A stretch of DNA of 64,000 nucleotides from Opisthorchis felineus (GCA_004794785.1 SJOL01008653.1:626261-690260), one strand, 5' to 3'. Positions 12,401 through 25,090 are shown, numbered from the stretch's first letter. Program-made: numbers and translations. Notes: generated by a model not told the origin, from the letters alone.

Positions 12401-15240
12401 TACTTAGGCATAAAGTGAAGCCGTATACAAACAACGAGAAAGCAAACAACCTCGAGAGCTTCCCCAGGATGTGCTGATTTAAGGCCGTCACCTCCAACCC
12501 TATGCCACCCAAAGACAACTTTGAGATTGTAGGCTACAAACAGACTGTTAAAAAAAGAAATTAGCCAAGTTGAGCCTCTTTGTACAAAGGTGCTGCTTGG
12601 CAGTTCGTGTGAGCTCTCGATGTGAAGGTTGCAGACCGAAGTGAACCAAATATTTGGTGCACCAGAAGCGTCCGGAGCTGTTTCCGCTGGATTTCTTGGC
12701 ATGTTTACAACTTCCAGTTCATGTATCAGTTTATCACAGTGATTTATACTAGAGCACCCACTGCCTTATTTAGGTTCAAAAATTTCATCGAAAACGTATG
12801 GTGCCTAACCCCCCTACAACAACCACAGTCATCATTCACTGCTCTACCCCGGGGGGTTTCCCAGTAAGGCATGACTGCAAACTACTCCGTAACAATCGTG
12901 TGTATTTTGTCTCCATGGTCATGTACGCGAGTGCTGGATCAACGGCACATATCTGGAAATACTTGCGGGTACAAATGACAATAATTCTTTCATTAAATCC
13001 GCAGGTTGATAGAATTGTACTGATCCTCGGAGTCGGTTATCCACTAGTTCCTACGGTTTCGTCTTGGCCACATTGGCTTGAATGCTAAAGTATAGTTGTG
13101 ACTTGATGCTTGCAGTTCTGGTTTGCGTGCCGTTGTTTAACGTCATATCAAGCCACCAGGGTGTAACTAAGCAGAAGGGGGTGGTTATACAACTAAAAAG
13201 TAACAAAAGCCACCAGCCGTTGCGAAGGATGTGTTTGCTGTACGGCTGTCAGCCTATAAATATCAGGCTAGTGGCAATTTAAAGGAAATTTCGAAACATC
13301 CAGATTGAAAACTGTGGATTCTGTTACAAAAGATCATGCTAACTGCTCTCAAATTTTTTTCTGCGATGTTGAAAACCAGAAATAAATGCTTGAAGCTCTT
13401 TGCCATTCGATGTGGCGTTCACACGCTTTTTCCCGGAGCCAGCAGCCTTACTATGACGACTGACACATGATATGTACACCGTCAACATTTTATACAGTTT
13501 TCCCTCTCTACAGCGACTATCCTCAGGAGTGCCTACCCTTCAGAAATAGCCACTTCATCCGACCTGGTAGAACATCTATAAATAGAGCCCGACATTTTGA
13601 AGAGAAAACACTCCAAGATGGACCACTGACCAGCTTTTGGTTTAAGTTCAGTCGAAACCCATCTAAGAAGCGATTAAAATCCATCAGTTACCTTTAACTA
13701 AATTGTTATCAGGTGTTCTGTCACTCCTGAATGTTGTCGGTTGCCATTTGTGAAAACTCTTTCGGATAGCGTGTAAGATTATTATTATTATATATTTATT
13801 TATTCTATAACTTATGGTTGATCAGCCTGATGATGTGTACGCGAATGGTTCGAGGAAATCAGCGCTAATTCGGAACTGGCTGCTAATACAAATATAACCT
13901 ATTTGTAGCGCAACAGGGCACGTTGGCTACCAGAACCACTGAACATACCTTGAGAGCTCCATCCACTGATGGCGGAAACACATGAGCGAAGAAGCTCCGT
14001 CAACGCCAGTTATGTGATTGATGAACCACAAGGACAGATTTGCACAAGACAGGTATAGTGAATAGATAATATATAATGTATGATGAGTTGGTTTCACGTG
14101 CCAGAAGTTATATGGATTTAATTCACTGGAACTATCTATAGTGTCAATCGGAGCAAATGGATGGAGACTAAAATGGTATTTTTGGGTCCTCTTCGACTGA
14201 CCTGCAACAGATCGTGTTCAAATACAACAAGTAGTTCACATACAACCGAAAACAAAGAGTGATGAATCATGTGATAAATGTGAGGTATAAGGAACGAAAT
14301 GCGGCTTAAGGAGATTTATCTCGTTTTTGAACCCTGTGGTACAGTAAGGAACTTAGGCAAGTGGAAAATCTCAGTTTTATCAAACTTGGCAGTGGTTTGA
14401 ATGCTGTGATTCGGCGGAAGCGGGTAAAAGAGTGAGGTAAATTTGTCTACTTCCTGTAGACAAATTCAGTCATTTCTGATAACAACGGCCTGGCAGGGAA
14501 TGCAGTACCAAGTAAACTTGAAAGATTGTGGATACATCGGTTTATACCTGACAAAAAGTTCTGACAAATAAAACCCGGAGGACCGGGCAGACCCAATTTG
14601 CAGGACTTGTCAGTTTCACAAACCAGGAACCTCATTGAGGCCAAACCTCTGTATGTAAAACTTGGCACAACATAAAGTTGTGTGCGGATTTAATAACACG
14701 CGATTTTGAATTCGCAAACAGCTAGTTCAGTTTTGCTAGAAAGATTTATTGGAACTGTCACGCCGTCTTGGAAAATATTTAGAGTTCAAACGCTGTTTAA
14801 CCTGTCAAAGTTGACTCTCTTCTCACTAATATTTCCCTTCTCGAAACGGTTGATTTTTTTGTATGCCTATATAGCCCACCGATAGGCTTCTGATTGTTTA
14901 TGCCAGATAGTATTTCATGGTTTTGGTGACCAAAACAAACGTAAAACAGGAGACCTATGGAACGTTTTCTTTTCTTGAACACAAAGTCTTGTCCTGAGGG
15001 CTTGGAATAAATGCTGAAAATAAACAGCCGGCGGACAGAGTGACCGGTTTGACCTTACCCTCTCTTGCCTCTTCTTCACTGCACTAAGACAAACTGTGGT
15101 AACGATTTTTGACACGCTCTGTTTCACATATGCGTCACTCCATTTTATGTCTGGTCCCTCGCCAATTTTGTTTTCAAGTGTAGTGGTCGTCATTTCCATA
15201 TGTGATCTGTAGCCGGCCAGCAGGTAATGATCCGGAAACA
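9480..15240. other. Long stretch without a recognisable gene
   Basis: The contents seen are a short tandem duplication (AGAGCAATTAAGTA, 10201-10225), an AT-rich patch at 13776-13805, and scattered open frames below about 110 codons. Two exon-like pieces stand out: 12364-12384 (entered separately) and 13012-13088, where an acceptor AAATCCGCAG is followed by 25 codons and a stop. None was recognised. No copies of repeats A, C or S were found here. Confidence 0.45.
12364..12384 (+). CDS. Candidate 21-base micro-exon
   Basis: An ideal-looking branch point and acceptor (GTGCTAATCCTACAG) is followed by 21 bases and then a GTGAGTTC donor at 12385. The length is a multiple of three (KTHSTIM if phase 0). 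Flukes are known to have micro-exon genes built of short, phase-symmetric exons. Only the splice signals support this one, so it may be chance. Confidence 0.12.
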
Positions 15241-15249
15241 ATTTGTTGG

Positions 15250-15605
15250 CCTAATAAACTACTCATAGGGTTGCTGAAAATTCATCGATAGCTCAGGACC
15301 GATTTCGCCCTTCTTGGGGTACACCAGGTAGGCGCAATCCCCGAGTTGCGTCAACCTTATGTTATACTTGAACCTAAATTGCACGAAATTTCACTAATAC
15401 ACTCATCTGCATACCAATTTGGTTTTGAAGGGATTAGTGTCTTACGTCTATACAATGTATTGCGATATCTGGAAAGTCGTACCAAATGAAACATGAGGCG
15501 GCCAGATGCGGCACTCAGTTGAAGTAGAACATCATGAAAAAGAGACTGATCCGGGTTCCAGGTAAAACTCGCGTCGAAACCAAATTGGTATGCAGATAAG
15601 CAAGT
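15250..15605. mobile_element. Repeat A copy A15: divergent pair of A pieces
   Basis: Left piece (15250-15432) has its ribozyme sense on the minus strand. It preserves GAAA (complement of 15303-15306), a stem II with CCC/GGG pairing around CAAGAA, and the middle block TTGCACGAAATTTCACTAA. Its core is CTGGTGT instead of CTGATGA. The right piece (about 15468-15605) is the A tail in the opposite orientation, from TATTGCGATATCTGG to ACCAAATTGGTATGCAGAT. The block CATACCAATTTGGT occurs at both ends in inverted orientation (about 15411 and 15581). Confidence 0.8.
15285..15340 (-). ncRNA. Hammerhead ribozyme relic (A15)
   Basis: On the minus strand the order is stem I (GCGCCTAC), CTGGTGT, stem II ACCCCAAGAAGGGC, GAAA, TCGGTC and then CTGAGC. 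GAAA and the GUC triplet are kept and stem II can form, but the CUGAUGA box carries two changes. It is expected to be inactive. Confidence 0.6.
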
Positions 15606-15619
15606 TAGTAAGATTTGTT

Positions 15620-16790
15620 GGTCTCTTTTTTATAACAGGCATAAGACAATATATCTTTGGCGACTTAGCTGTGATTTCCTATTCGTGATGCTCCGCGAAT
15701 GATGAGGTAAAATAAGTGAAACTGGGTAAAACGCGTCAAATCGTTTTTTCCAAACTAGTAAATGATTCACTATGAAGAGTTTGACTGTTAGTGAATAATC
15801 AGTTTATTCATCTGGCTGAATTAATTCGTCCTCATGGGTTATCTGGCGATCACCGGGAACCGGACCTGGAATTGACCGAGTGTTTGCGGTAAAGTGTGAT
15901 GGAACAGCGAAACGACGTGAAGCCTTTCACCAATGACTGACTATGCCATCTACCGGGTCTTGAGTCTCAGTATGAAAGAATAGTATCATGTAACTAAAGT
16001 TTTTGGTAAAGACATTAAACTTTAATATTTTGAAATGTTTGATCGGTATTCTCCAAGAATGGCATTCATCAAACGGCGTATCGCATAGGATTCTGGTGGG
16101 GGTATCCAGATGGTTTGGAGGAGACATTCCAGGCACGGGAGAGTAGACAGGTATAAGCCGAATACCTGCAAATAACAAAGCAACATTCGGTCCAACATGA
16201 CAGGCCAAACATCACATGAAACAAACCAGGGTTGCGTCATCGTGCGTGTCATCTGATTCATCTTAGATTTGTGGCTGACTACTGGTGATGAATCAGCAAG
16301 TGGATCCAATAGAATTAACTGTGATATACCCCCGTTATAACCGCATCAGCTACAACGAAATCCTTACATACCAATATTCGTAGGCTTTCGAAAAATAATT
16401 TTTCATTGTAATCCTCACTACACCACCAAACATCCAGTACCCAAGGCCTACTGCCTAGGCCACGCATTACGAATTTGCCGGTCATAAACCAGCACACAAA
16501 ACTTTAGTGCATCGATCCACAGTTCAGAAAACTGACGAAATAACTGCGTACGTGGATGATCATAAGTGAAACACTAATGTTCTACTCTGGTCTTTGGCCT
16601 ATGATGTTGTTGTGTGGATGATCCAGCGGTGCCTATACACGACTGCATTGAGCAATTATTGTCGTCAGAGTAAACAAACATTTCACAATCACCAGATTTG
16701 ACGGTTGAAGATAATGTAACTAGTACAGAGAATAAAAGTGACTGTACCCGAGTTGTTGTCAAAATTATCTTCAAGAAGGAAAAAATATAG
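15620..16790. other. Gene-free stretch, nothing recognised
   Basis: Overlapping minus-strand frames at 15927-16309 and 16574-16807 are under 100 codons and look like shadow ORFs. No shared repeat was seen. Confidence 0.45.
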
Positions 16791-16794
16791 CGCG

Positions 16795-17060
16795 GTATCT
16801 CGAACATCGTGCCAACTGAAACACTAGTTGGTCTTTGGGCAGCATATTTCGTTGAAGACTATCAAGTGGAATTCAGTTGGGTTGCCAGTTAAAACCGAAC
16901 TGGTGTAGAAACGTGCATTTCGCAAGTTTCGAGCAATGTGTTTCCGAGGGAAACATAAGGTTGACTGTAACTCGGGGATTGCACTTACCTTATGAGCCCA
17001 AAGAAGTGCGAAACTTGTCACGGGCTGTTGGAGAGTTTTCAGCGACCTTTTGGTAGTATG
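16795..17060 (+). mobile_element. Repeat A copy A17, nearly a full unit
   Basis: In the ribozyme sense (plus) this copy runs from ATATAGCGCGGTATCTCGAA through CCAACTGAAAC, TTCAGTTGGGTTGCCAG, AACCGAACTGG, the CATAAGGTTGAC...CTCGGGGATTGCA block, the hammerhead, and GAGAGTTTTCAGCGACC, to about GTATGTTTT. That is the best single view of the order of blocks in one unit of about 265 bases. Its sense strand and length suit a short non-autonomous ribozyme element. Confidence 0.8.
16978..17040 (+). ncRNA. Hammerhead ribozyme relic (A17)
   Basis: The core is CTTATGA at 16989-16995, with the third base changed from the canonical CTGATGA. Stem II spans 16996-17009 (GCCC with GTGC around AAAGAA, one mismatch), and GAAA is at 17010-17013. 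Stem III can be read as AC-TT-GT (17013-17018), followed by C17019 as the third base of a GUC triplet. Stem I pairing across ACTTAC and ACGGGC is poor. All elements are in order, but this copy is decayed. Confidence 0.65.
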
Positions 17061-17069
17061 TTTTAAGAA

Positions 17070-18520
17070 AAAAGATAAACAAATGTCTGCAGTCCTAGTG
17101 CAATTCTCAGAACCTAATTTCCACATCACCCAAAAAATCTTATTCGACTTCCGGGAATAATCAATAAAAAATATTGTAAATTAAGTTCCGCAAAAATATT
17201 TGGTGTTGCTTAATCTTGCGTAAATACACTGACCTATTCCCCTTAAGTTTTACAGTAGGGTAGTCGTCTCTGGTTTCGAGTGACAATAATTCGTCAATTG
17301 TTTAGAGATAGGATGCCACTTAACCGAAGTTGTCCGCTCATCGGTCCTTTAGCTGCTATTGCTAGGGCCAACTGCACTTAGCGGGGAAGCTCTTGCGCCA
17401 TAGATCAAAATCAATGGAGTTTACGTCGTTTTTAAAGCAAAATGTGTTTGTCTGAGAGTGGGCCAATGTCAATGTTCACTTTTCGTGTTCATTGTTGAGA
17501 ACCTGATACTCCACAAGCTTGTGAGACTCGGATTTGAACTTGAGGGCAATGGGTGCAGCATTCGACCAGTCTTGAGAAGGCAGTCTGTAGGGCTCAGGCT
17601 AAGAGCTGACCGTACTTGTGTGTACAGCGACCGTACTTCAACATGGGCTTTCGGTTTTATCACATGAACCAAACTAAGATATCACTTTGATTCACTTTAA
17701 TCATGTTCTCAACCGTTATGGTTAGCCGAGTGACGTTGCGGTAAACAGCACAAACTGAACGAAATGGACAGACAGACAATTCCGGTATGTCTAACATACT
17801 CATTTGGATAACGTTTCAGGGCTTTCCACGTAGCACACATGCTCAAAATTTTATCAAATTCTGTATAGCCCAACCAAATTGCACTGTCTGTCAACAGCGA
17901 CATGACTTTAAAATGTTGCAGTACGTAACCGTCCTCAGTTCCCATTTTTCTCACATTTTCACTGACGCACTGTCAATAAAGTCAGTGTTATAAATCGTGC
18001 ACCTCTTCTTCTAACACTTCTGAGTCCTTACAGCTGGGGAGGTTTTGGGACAGTTGTCACAGAGTTTCAATGCTCCATGTGTGGAATTCACGCATGAGAA
18101 CCAGTTCAGTCACGACGAGACAGGCAATCAATAAAAAACGCAGAGCTTCAACTATCTTGTGTCGCGTAATCGGTAGATAATGCCTCCCCTAAGGTTACAC
18201 GGCTTCATTTTTTATGTTGCCTATCGTCTCCTGTGGTTTCGACTATCTACTGCTTACTACTTGCTGAGTGTGTACCCGGGATAGAATACATGAGGTAATC
18301 ACTGATGGTTCCCACATACGTCCGCGATAATTTGGGCGGAAATTTGCTTCATGTTCTTGTTATCTCTTTAACTGAATGACAATTTAGTGACGCCGATGAA
18401 ATCGTAGGCAAAGTGGCCTTGGCTCTAAAACATGTCTAATCCGCTACATAGTTGTGTTCCATGCACATTGCTTGAAGAATTGAATCGCATAGGAACAAAA
18501 AAGTGATCCGAGCTTAGCGG
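17070..18520. other. Gene-free stretch, nothing recognised
   Basis: Short frames only. Plus- and minus-strand frames overlap at 17458-17672 and 17709-17993, as expected of non-coding DNA. No repeat was recognised. Confidence 0.45.
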
Positions 18521-18522
18521 AA

Positions 18523-18620
18523 TACACTCACTTGCAAACAAATTTGGTTTTGCGAGAGACTTACCTGGAACCCAGCTGAATCTCTTGTGATCCAAGCTTC
18601 TTACTGTTCAGCTAGTCTAC
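18523..18620 (-). repeat. Repeat A tail fragment (A18)
   Basis: On the plus strand the blocks TACACTCACTTGCAAACAAA, TTTGGTTTTGCGAGAGA, ACCTGGAACCCAGCTGAATC and TCTTGTGATC match the tail of repeat A. The ribozyme part is absent. Confidence 0.75.
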
Positions 18621-18873
18621 CAGTTTACTTACCATCGCAAAGCCTATAATTATTGTCGGCCTTGTATCCACTAAAGTTTTTCGGTCAGATACCTATGGCA
18701 TCGATTTTACGGCTTTCCACACTTACTCATTACGTGTTCGTTCTGAGGTTGTTAATATTGTTCACAATGAGTTTTTTTACTGAGTTCCAGTCTGCGACTC
18801 AACTCTGGGCCGATTTCGCATGTCAAGATAAAATCAACAACTGACATTTCGAAGTGTACTTACTCTCTAGAAA

Positions 18874-18965
18874 TATGAATAATATTAATAATATGAATAT
18901 GGCTATATGAACAATATACATATACATAATATAATATTAATATATGAATACTATGAATAATATCA
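18874..18965. repeat. AT-rich minisatellite-like tract
   Basis: Irregular iterations of AATATGAAT / AATATTAAT / TATGAATA fill this interval. It is seen directly. No function is inferred. Confidence 0.8.
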
Positions 18966-18969
18966 CTTG

Positions 18970-20270
18970 GGGAACCCTAGTCAGGTTAACTGAAGTAAGT
19001 GAGTGAAGGACGAGTTGCATTGTCTGGGCATGGTTTATTCAAACTGCTGATCAGTGACCCGTCCAGTGAAATGGGAACTGCTGTCGTCCCAAACAATGAT
19101 GTAAAAGTTTCACTTCTGGAGCAGAAGTGGCCCGTGCAAAAAAGTAATCTACTGTGATTTTCGTTCTCATTGAGACTCACCAGGTGAGATAACAGTTCTT
19201 GGTCATCGTTTACAGTTAACTCGACACCCAGCGGATGCCGGTCTTAATTTAATTAGATTTTACCTGCAATGGGATGTGCATCGACATTTGTTAGGGATCT
19301 GACAACCACTAGTGAATTTCCACTTTCTTTAATCTTCCATAATCTCCAAGTTTGAGCTGATAATTATCAGGACATTGCTTGGGGCTTTTTAGTGAAAGTT
19401 ATAAAGTAGCCATAGTTGGTTCTATAGAAGCCATCCAGTACGCGTTTCTCTCTAATTGGGACCCATTTGGTGAACATAGCGCTATTCGATAGCTTGAGGT
19501 TCAGGTTCAAAATACACACCCCAAGCCCAACACCATGCGGTCACCAACTTGACGATTACTTGTATAGTGTTCAAATCCTGACAATATTCACAATGTTCAC
19601 ACAGCGTTACCCTTGGTTTTCAGTGCTTACCGACTTTCTGCAGCATGATGAATCCAATATTCTGGATGTTTACATCGGATTAGGACACGAGAGACTGTCA
19701 ACCCTAATTTTCGACAGAATACTTAGTCGCTCTTTAGTCAAGAAATCACATTTAGTGAGATAAATTATGGTCAGATGAAATCACTAAACTGTCTGTAGGT
19801 GAAATGCAGTCAGTCAACTAGAAAAGTTAGCCTTATGGGTGATAGTCAAAGATGAACTTTGGTCATGGTCACTTTGGCCGATAAAAGTGACAAAGTCAAA
19901 TTTAACTATAAACAATTTTCCCCGTGTAAGCAACGACACTGTGTTTCAGAATATATTTTTCCCTAGTGGCATGATTCCACAACTGTAAGGCTGGTAACAT
20001 GTGACATCGGCAGCTCGTTTTTCTCTCATCCTCGCGCGTTTTGGGACGTGCATCTGATGTAGCCATGTGCTATGCACGTCCTGCGTTCGGTTTTCCGTTT
20101 TGTACAAACACAACCAGTAGAAAAACAATCAGTTTGCGATCAATAGGCTATTTTACTTGTGAAGTTATTCGCTTGGTTACAGGAGTCAGTGCTACTTTTT
20201 ACATCCTAACCAACCGATGAAAGCGACTTTGGTTGAAATTGAATTTTTTGAAAATTCACTTTTGGTTGTT
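18970..20270. other. Gene-free stretch, nothing recognised
   Basis: The largest frame is 98 codons (19467-19763, plus) and resembles nothing known. No shared repeat was found. Confidence 0.45.
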
Positions 20271-20274
20271 CGTT

Positions 20275-20380
20275 TGTTCGCCGAGCTGGACAATTTGATT
20301 GCAAACGTTTCATGACATAATCAGTGCGTTGTTAGGGAGCATAGTAAAGCGTAGCGACGGGTCGGCGGTTGTGCCACCGG
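20275..20380. mobile_element. Repeat C copy 1 (hairpin-type element)
   Basis: The core 20283-20366 shares GAGCTGGNCAATTTGATTG, CAAACGTT, ATCAGTGC and TTAGGGAGCATAGT...GCGTAGCGA with 31880-31967, in the same orientation. Short inverted ends (CGCCGA near 20279 and TCGGCG near 20372) flank it. Copy 2 has far better inverted ends, so this one is presumably older. A small foldback (MITE-like) element is the likeliest interpretation. Confidence 0.65.
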
Positions 20381-20399
20381 CTTTCACTTGTTTGGTAAA

Positions 20400-21170
20400 T
20401 AGAACCGCCAGTATTAATTAGCACACACACAAATGTTAGCCCAGGGTGACCACAACCCAATATCATATGGGTTTCCGTGAATGGGTTCGCCTATTCAAAA
20501 TGGGAGCTGTCTACTTAATAAGGACAACCTGACTACTGGTACGTGGTCACATTGTTTGTCTGACTAGTCATCGATGCGTATGAAGTATGCGATAATTAAC
20601 AAGCGAAGACTTTGGAATTTAACTGGATGACGACAGTAAAACTGTAAAAGCATCCTAAAAAAATTCGGCTACATTGAGTGAACACCGGTCAGCGGGTGCG
20701 TGTTTTTTGCGTCAACGAATTACAGGCGCTAAAAAAGTGTTTGCCTGACTTACCCCATCAAGGCCCGTTTTATGAGTTCAAATGAGAAAGTTGGTTTAGG
20801 GTCCCCTTTACCTCCCAATACTGAATGATAAAAGTTGCATTATCATTCTTCGCAACATGATACAGCCGTCAAACTAGATTACAAGGTTTTCTACACTAAG
20901 TCCCCCCAGCACGATCCCGAAAGTTTCATCATTCGTTACCTTTGGGTTATTTGTCCCCGCTGACTTATATGGCCACTTATGTGACACATGTACTGTACCT
21001 CTTGAGCCATTCAGATGCTAGCAGACTGCACTGGTATTGGAACCCGAAGTCGGAATTCATGTATAACGTAGTGCAGTGTTCCTTTCTGTATAGAAAACAG
21101 CCACGCTAATCGCTCAGTGTTTGTTATGTGTTGAGGGGACTTTCTCTGACAGCTAATATGTCTTAATTAG
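20400..21170. other. Gene-free stretch, nothing recognised
   Basis: No frame above 60 codons and no shared repeat were found. The interval ends in a good branch point and acceptor (GCTAATATGTCTTAATTAG) that opens the next feature. Confidence 0.45.
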
Positions 21171-21659
21171 GCAGATTTCCCAAAAATCAAGAATTACGGC
21201 GATCTGCTTTTCAGGATTGCCTTTTTTGCCTTCCGGGTGTATAGGCTTCAGAGGGCATTGCAGAAGTCCCATTTGATCCAGCAAATGAGGATGTCAGATC
21301 TACGAAAGAAATGTGACATTTTCTGCAAGAAGAATCGTGAGCAGCCCGAGCCTGTTTTATTTTGCGGCCAACTATTGTTTGGGTATTGTGCCATCGCCGT
21401 TTCTCGCGCAGTCTTTCAAGCTCTGAATGCCCGTGAAAGGTCTCATCGCCTATCTCACTGCCTGAGATTACACAGATTTCTTCTTTTTACGTCTGCTAGT
21501 TGTGTTAGAGAGTCAGTATGTCCAAAAACGGATGTTCGTTGTTCTCAAAATTCAAAATTCTATCAGAGTAACGTAGTCGTCTTTTTCAAGGGATGGTCGT
21601 TTGTGTGTATAGAAGGAAATTTCTTGTTTCGAATGCTGATACAAGTGATTAGTGGTTAA
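21171..21659 (+). CDS. Longest non-transposon open frame; candidate exon, product unknown
   Basis: The frame opens exactly at an acceptor: the TAG of AATTAG (21168-21170) is both the preceding in-frame stop and the AG of the splice site. It then stays open for 162 codons to a TAA at 21657-21659. By a rough estimate a frame this long is expected less than once in such a window. The first third reads most like protein (ADFPKIKNYGDLLFR, then AFRVYRLQRALQKS, basic and amphipathic). The rest is Cys-rich and less convincing. Possible donors inside it are GTGAGC at about 21330 and GTATGT at about 21514, so the true exon may be shorter. An alternative acceptor at 21244 would instead give a 24-codon terminal exon (ASEGIAEVPFDPANEDV...) in another frame. 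No domain is recognised. Confidence 0.33.
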   Translation, partial: ADFPKIKNYGDLLFRIAFFAFRVYRLQRALQKSHLIQQMRMSDLRKKCDIFCKKNREQPEPVLFCGQLLFGYCAIAVSRAVFQALNARERSHRLSHCLRLHRFLLFTSASCVRESVCPKTDVRCSQNSKFYQSNVVVFFKGWSFVCIEGNFLFRMLIQVISG

Positions 21660-24600
21660 TCTGAAGGGTGGGCTTACATCCACGGAAAAATTTTGCAAAA
21701 CTTTGGAGGGCGAAAACGGGCACTAAATGGTGATTCTAAATCTTGCTGTGATTTTTCTGGTGCTTAACCAGTGGCCTGATTTGTGTTACGAACGATTTTC
21801 AAATTTAGCTAGATTTGTTGCAACAAAACGATACCTATAGCATGTTCGGAGATATTTGAAGCTACGGCAGTGATGTGTTTAGGGGTGTAGAGCATTAAGG
21901 AACAATTTTGTGTGGGGATTCGTTTGTTGCACAAAGGGGATTCCTGGCACACTCTAGACCATATTCATACATTGTTTCTAGGACATTGTGCACTGACATG
22001 CATTGAAAGCAGGTTATCAATGTGTGCAAAAATCTCCCATAATGGTTTATCAGCTCCAAACTACGGAAGCTGTTACTGATTGCAGTCTTCTATTGTTCAG
22101 GGTGAAAGAACCTGAAAGAAGTCTGCGGAAGAACCTAAGCAACAAGGCCTGGTAGCATGAACAGGAACTTAAGCAACTGATTTGAAAGGAAAGTCTAGAA
22201 ACTTCGTTTTAGGATTTCGCCTTTGGGATTACCGCGATAAGATAGTAATCGGATGTAAATCAGGCTTGATACCGAATGGAAATCTGCTATAATGATAGTG
22301 ATCTCAGTGCGTATTGACGGTTGAGGGGTTGCAGCAAGACTGGCGTAGTTGTGACCGAAAAAAATACATAGGAAATGTCTATTCTGAATAGTGCAGTGCA
22401 GTCATTAGGCTTTACTAATAGAGACTCTTCAAGTAAAGGACATCATTAGAGTTCCAGTGATTCATTCACGTCAGTTGGGAAACCACCACAAAAGCTTACA
22501 AAACCTTTATCTTTTTGCCAAAGTAAACATTTTCTCAGGCTGAAAACATAAGGTTTCTAATTTTTAATCGGTCTAATAAGGTTTCTGATTTCAGAAATAT
22601 GCATAGGTGGCTGTGAATTTCGGGCGAAATAAAGCTTGGAGACACGGTTTTAGGTAGAACACTGCTTGCCCACGAGTGAAACACCCAAGTTCACGCTCCA
22701 GTACGAATCTCACTAACAAGGTCAGCGTTTTATCCAGACTGTAGGTCTCCTCTCACAGCAATGTGTACACAAATATTCGTTGGTGTGGTGGAAACATTAA
22801 GGCTGATATTGTGGAAACAGTGGCACATCGAATTTCGTGTAACTTGATATAAACCAAGTCTCCTTAGTCAGTCTGTTCAAAGTAGGTCAAATTTTTCCTG
22901 CATGAAACAAAAATGGAACCGCAATAGCACTCGAAATCATTCATCGACAAGATGTAACCGTCATCCTCCCATTGTATTCATTGCAGATTGTGCCGTTCGT
23001 CGATCTCGGGGCTGGAATAGTAAGATCCACTTGGAGCAGGATGTGATTGCTATGCCCGAGTTGTATCGAGGTACAATTAAACTGCGCATTAGTTGATCTG
23101 CATTGCAATGCACTTCTGATATCTCGTTCGGAAAACAGATGTTTAAAACTAGCATCAAATCACCTTCTAAGCTAAAGGATGCACTTCAGCAGCTTTATAT
23201 TGCGAAAGAAATGTGATTCTCTGTCTGATAATTCTATGATTCTGACAGCATATGCTTTGAAACTACAAGAAAAAATGCTCACCCCACAGCTTAAACATCG
23301 TGTAGGGCATCAGACAGACATGCTGAGTTGAGGTTACACACTTTCAAGTGATTGACTGTGGTCGTTGCCAGTCGACACACGGCTGAATTCCGCTGAAAAT
23401 AGCTCGTCAGAGCCAGTGAAGCACCAAGCTTCAAGTTTGTGTACTCATGCAATTTCCTGAAAGCCCAAAACATGCCACCAGCTTGTCATTTCACCTTCGG
23501 CTGAACTTTTATCACCGTGTCAGTATCATCAATTGCCAGAGGACTGCAGACAAAAATGATTTATTTAAAATCATGATAACTCGGCTTCTGTTATCGACGT
23601 TTCTCAACGGCATATGAAACCTGATTATTTCCTGTTCGTTCTTTGAGTGGAAGGCACTGGTATTGTATGTTACTGAGGAATAATCGCTTTATTGATTTTG
23701 TAACCAGTTTCTTGAAAATGAATTCTATTAGATGATGTACGAAGTTGTATGTATAAATCTTATCATGACGATTGGTCTCAAGCCTTCGAGAAAGCAAGCC
23801 AGCAGAAACTGTCGCGTTAAGATCCGGAACATCCCGTTTGAATACATCTTTACATCGCTTGTGTCCAGCTTCAAATGTGAGCCGGACATCTGGAGCCTAA
23901 CGTATATCTGAAGTTGCCCTTGCCAACTTATCTCTCAATGAGGCTGATCGGGAGACCGTTATCTAATCACCTCTGGGTAACTGTTTTTCTACAGTACTAA
24001 CCAACCTGGTTTGCAGTGTGATCAGCTCCTGTTATTGTTGTTGTCTAGTGAATTTATTCAGTTCTTCCACGAATGAAATTATGATCAATAGAGTATAACC
24101 TACAGCCCAGTTTCATTAATACTGTCTCCCCTCTCAATACGCAAACTGGCAAGAACAACGTGGAGGAACTGCCATATGGTTTGTCTTTTCGATGTATCTT
24201 GTGGACAAGCGTTAGGCACATAAAGTGCACTAGCCAGTCAGGTAAAAGCGCACAAAACGGACCAACCCATAGGTGAACTGTCACTCAGTCACGGAGCGAT
24301 TGCACTGCCGAGTCAGGTGCCCACATGTTTAGGTTCAAACAGGTGCATCACGTCCGACTTCCAGACATTGAACCTAAGCCTGAAAACATCACTATATAAC
24401 AAGTGAGCCGGGATAGGCCATCCCGATCTAAATGTGTTGCACACAAGCAGTTTGAGAAGTTCCGTGATATGTCCTCTGGTACATATTAATTATATCGAAA
24501 AGGTTGATGACGCACCACTTTCTATCTTGAGAAGTTGCTCTTCGTCAGCGTACACCCAGTCAATCATTTGCAAGTATCGAAACAGGATTTCATTTAAAAG

Positions 24601-25090
24601 AGGTTTACTGTAAGGCAGGTTTACTATGAGCTTTTAACCTGATGGCTAGCGAAAGAACATGTCAGTTCATCTTGTTCTGCAATTTGTCCTTACATGTAGT
24701 GCTTGTCTGCTTTAATCTGATTGAATAGTATGTAATAAAAGTAACCACCAATCGAATGTACTTTTGATCACAAAAGCTAAATGCTAGATCCGCGATGCCG
24801 TGCAGTGTTATGTGAACAGGGCTCCACTGACATGATGCTACTGTTCCCCACATATAATTGTATGGTTCAAACAGTTCAAACAGCATCCCAAGAAGCATTT
24901 ATCATGCAATAGAACATGAGGTCCATTTACTGATAGCTTGCAAGAGTATATACTTTTCTCAACCACCATTCCTGACGCAGCATATGTACAAATTCCAAAG
25001 ATTTTTCGACTGTACTTGTCATTTAGAACTTTGTTGCTCATCTCGTCCCTACAAATTCCAATGTCAAGTCCCAAATTCTTTTTCCTTTAG
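21660..25090. other. Long stretch without a recognisable gene
   Basis: Frames are all below 90 codons and overlap on both strands. No copies of repeats A, C or S and no microsatellite of note were found. Confidence 0.45.

Noticed and set aside
13828..13862. CTGATGA followed by GAAA at 13829-13860, resembling a hammerhead core
   Set aside because: The bases between the two boxes do not form a stem II, and no stem I or III complementarity is present.
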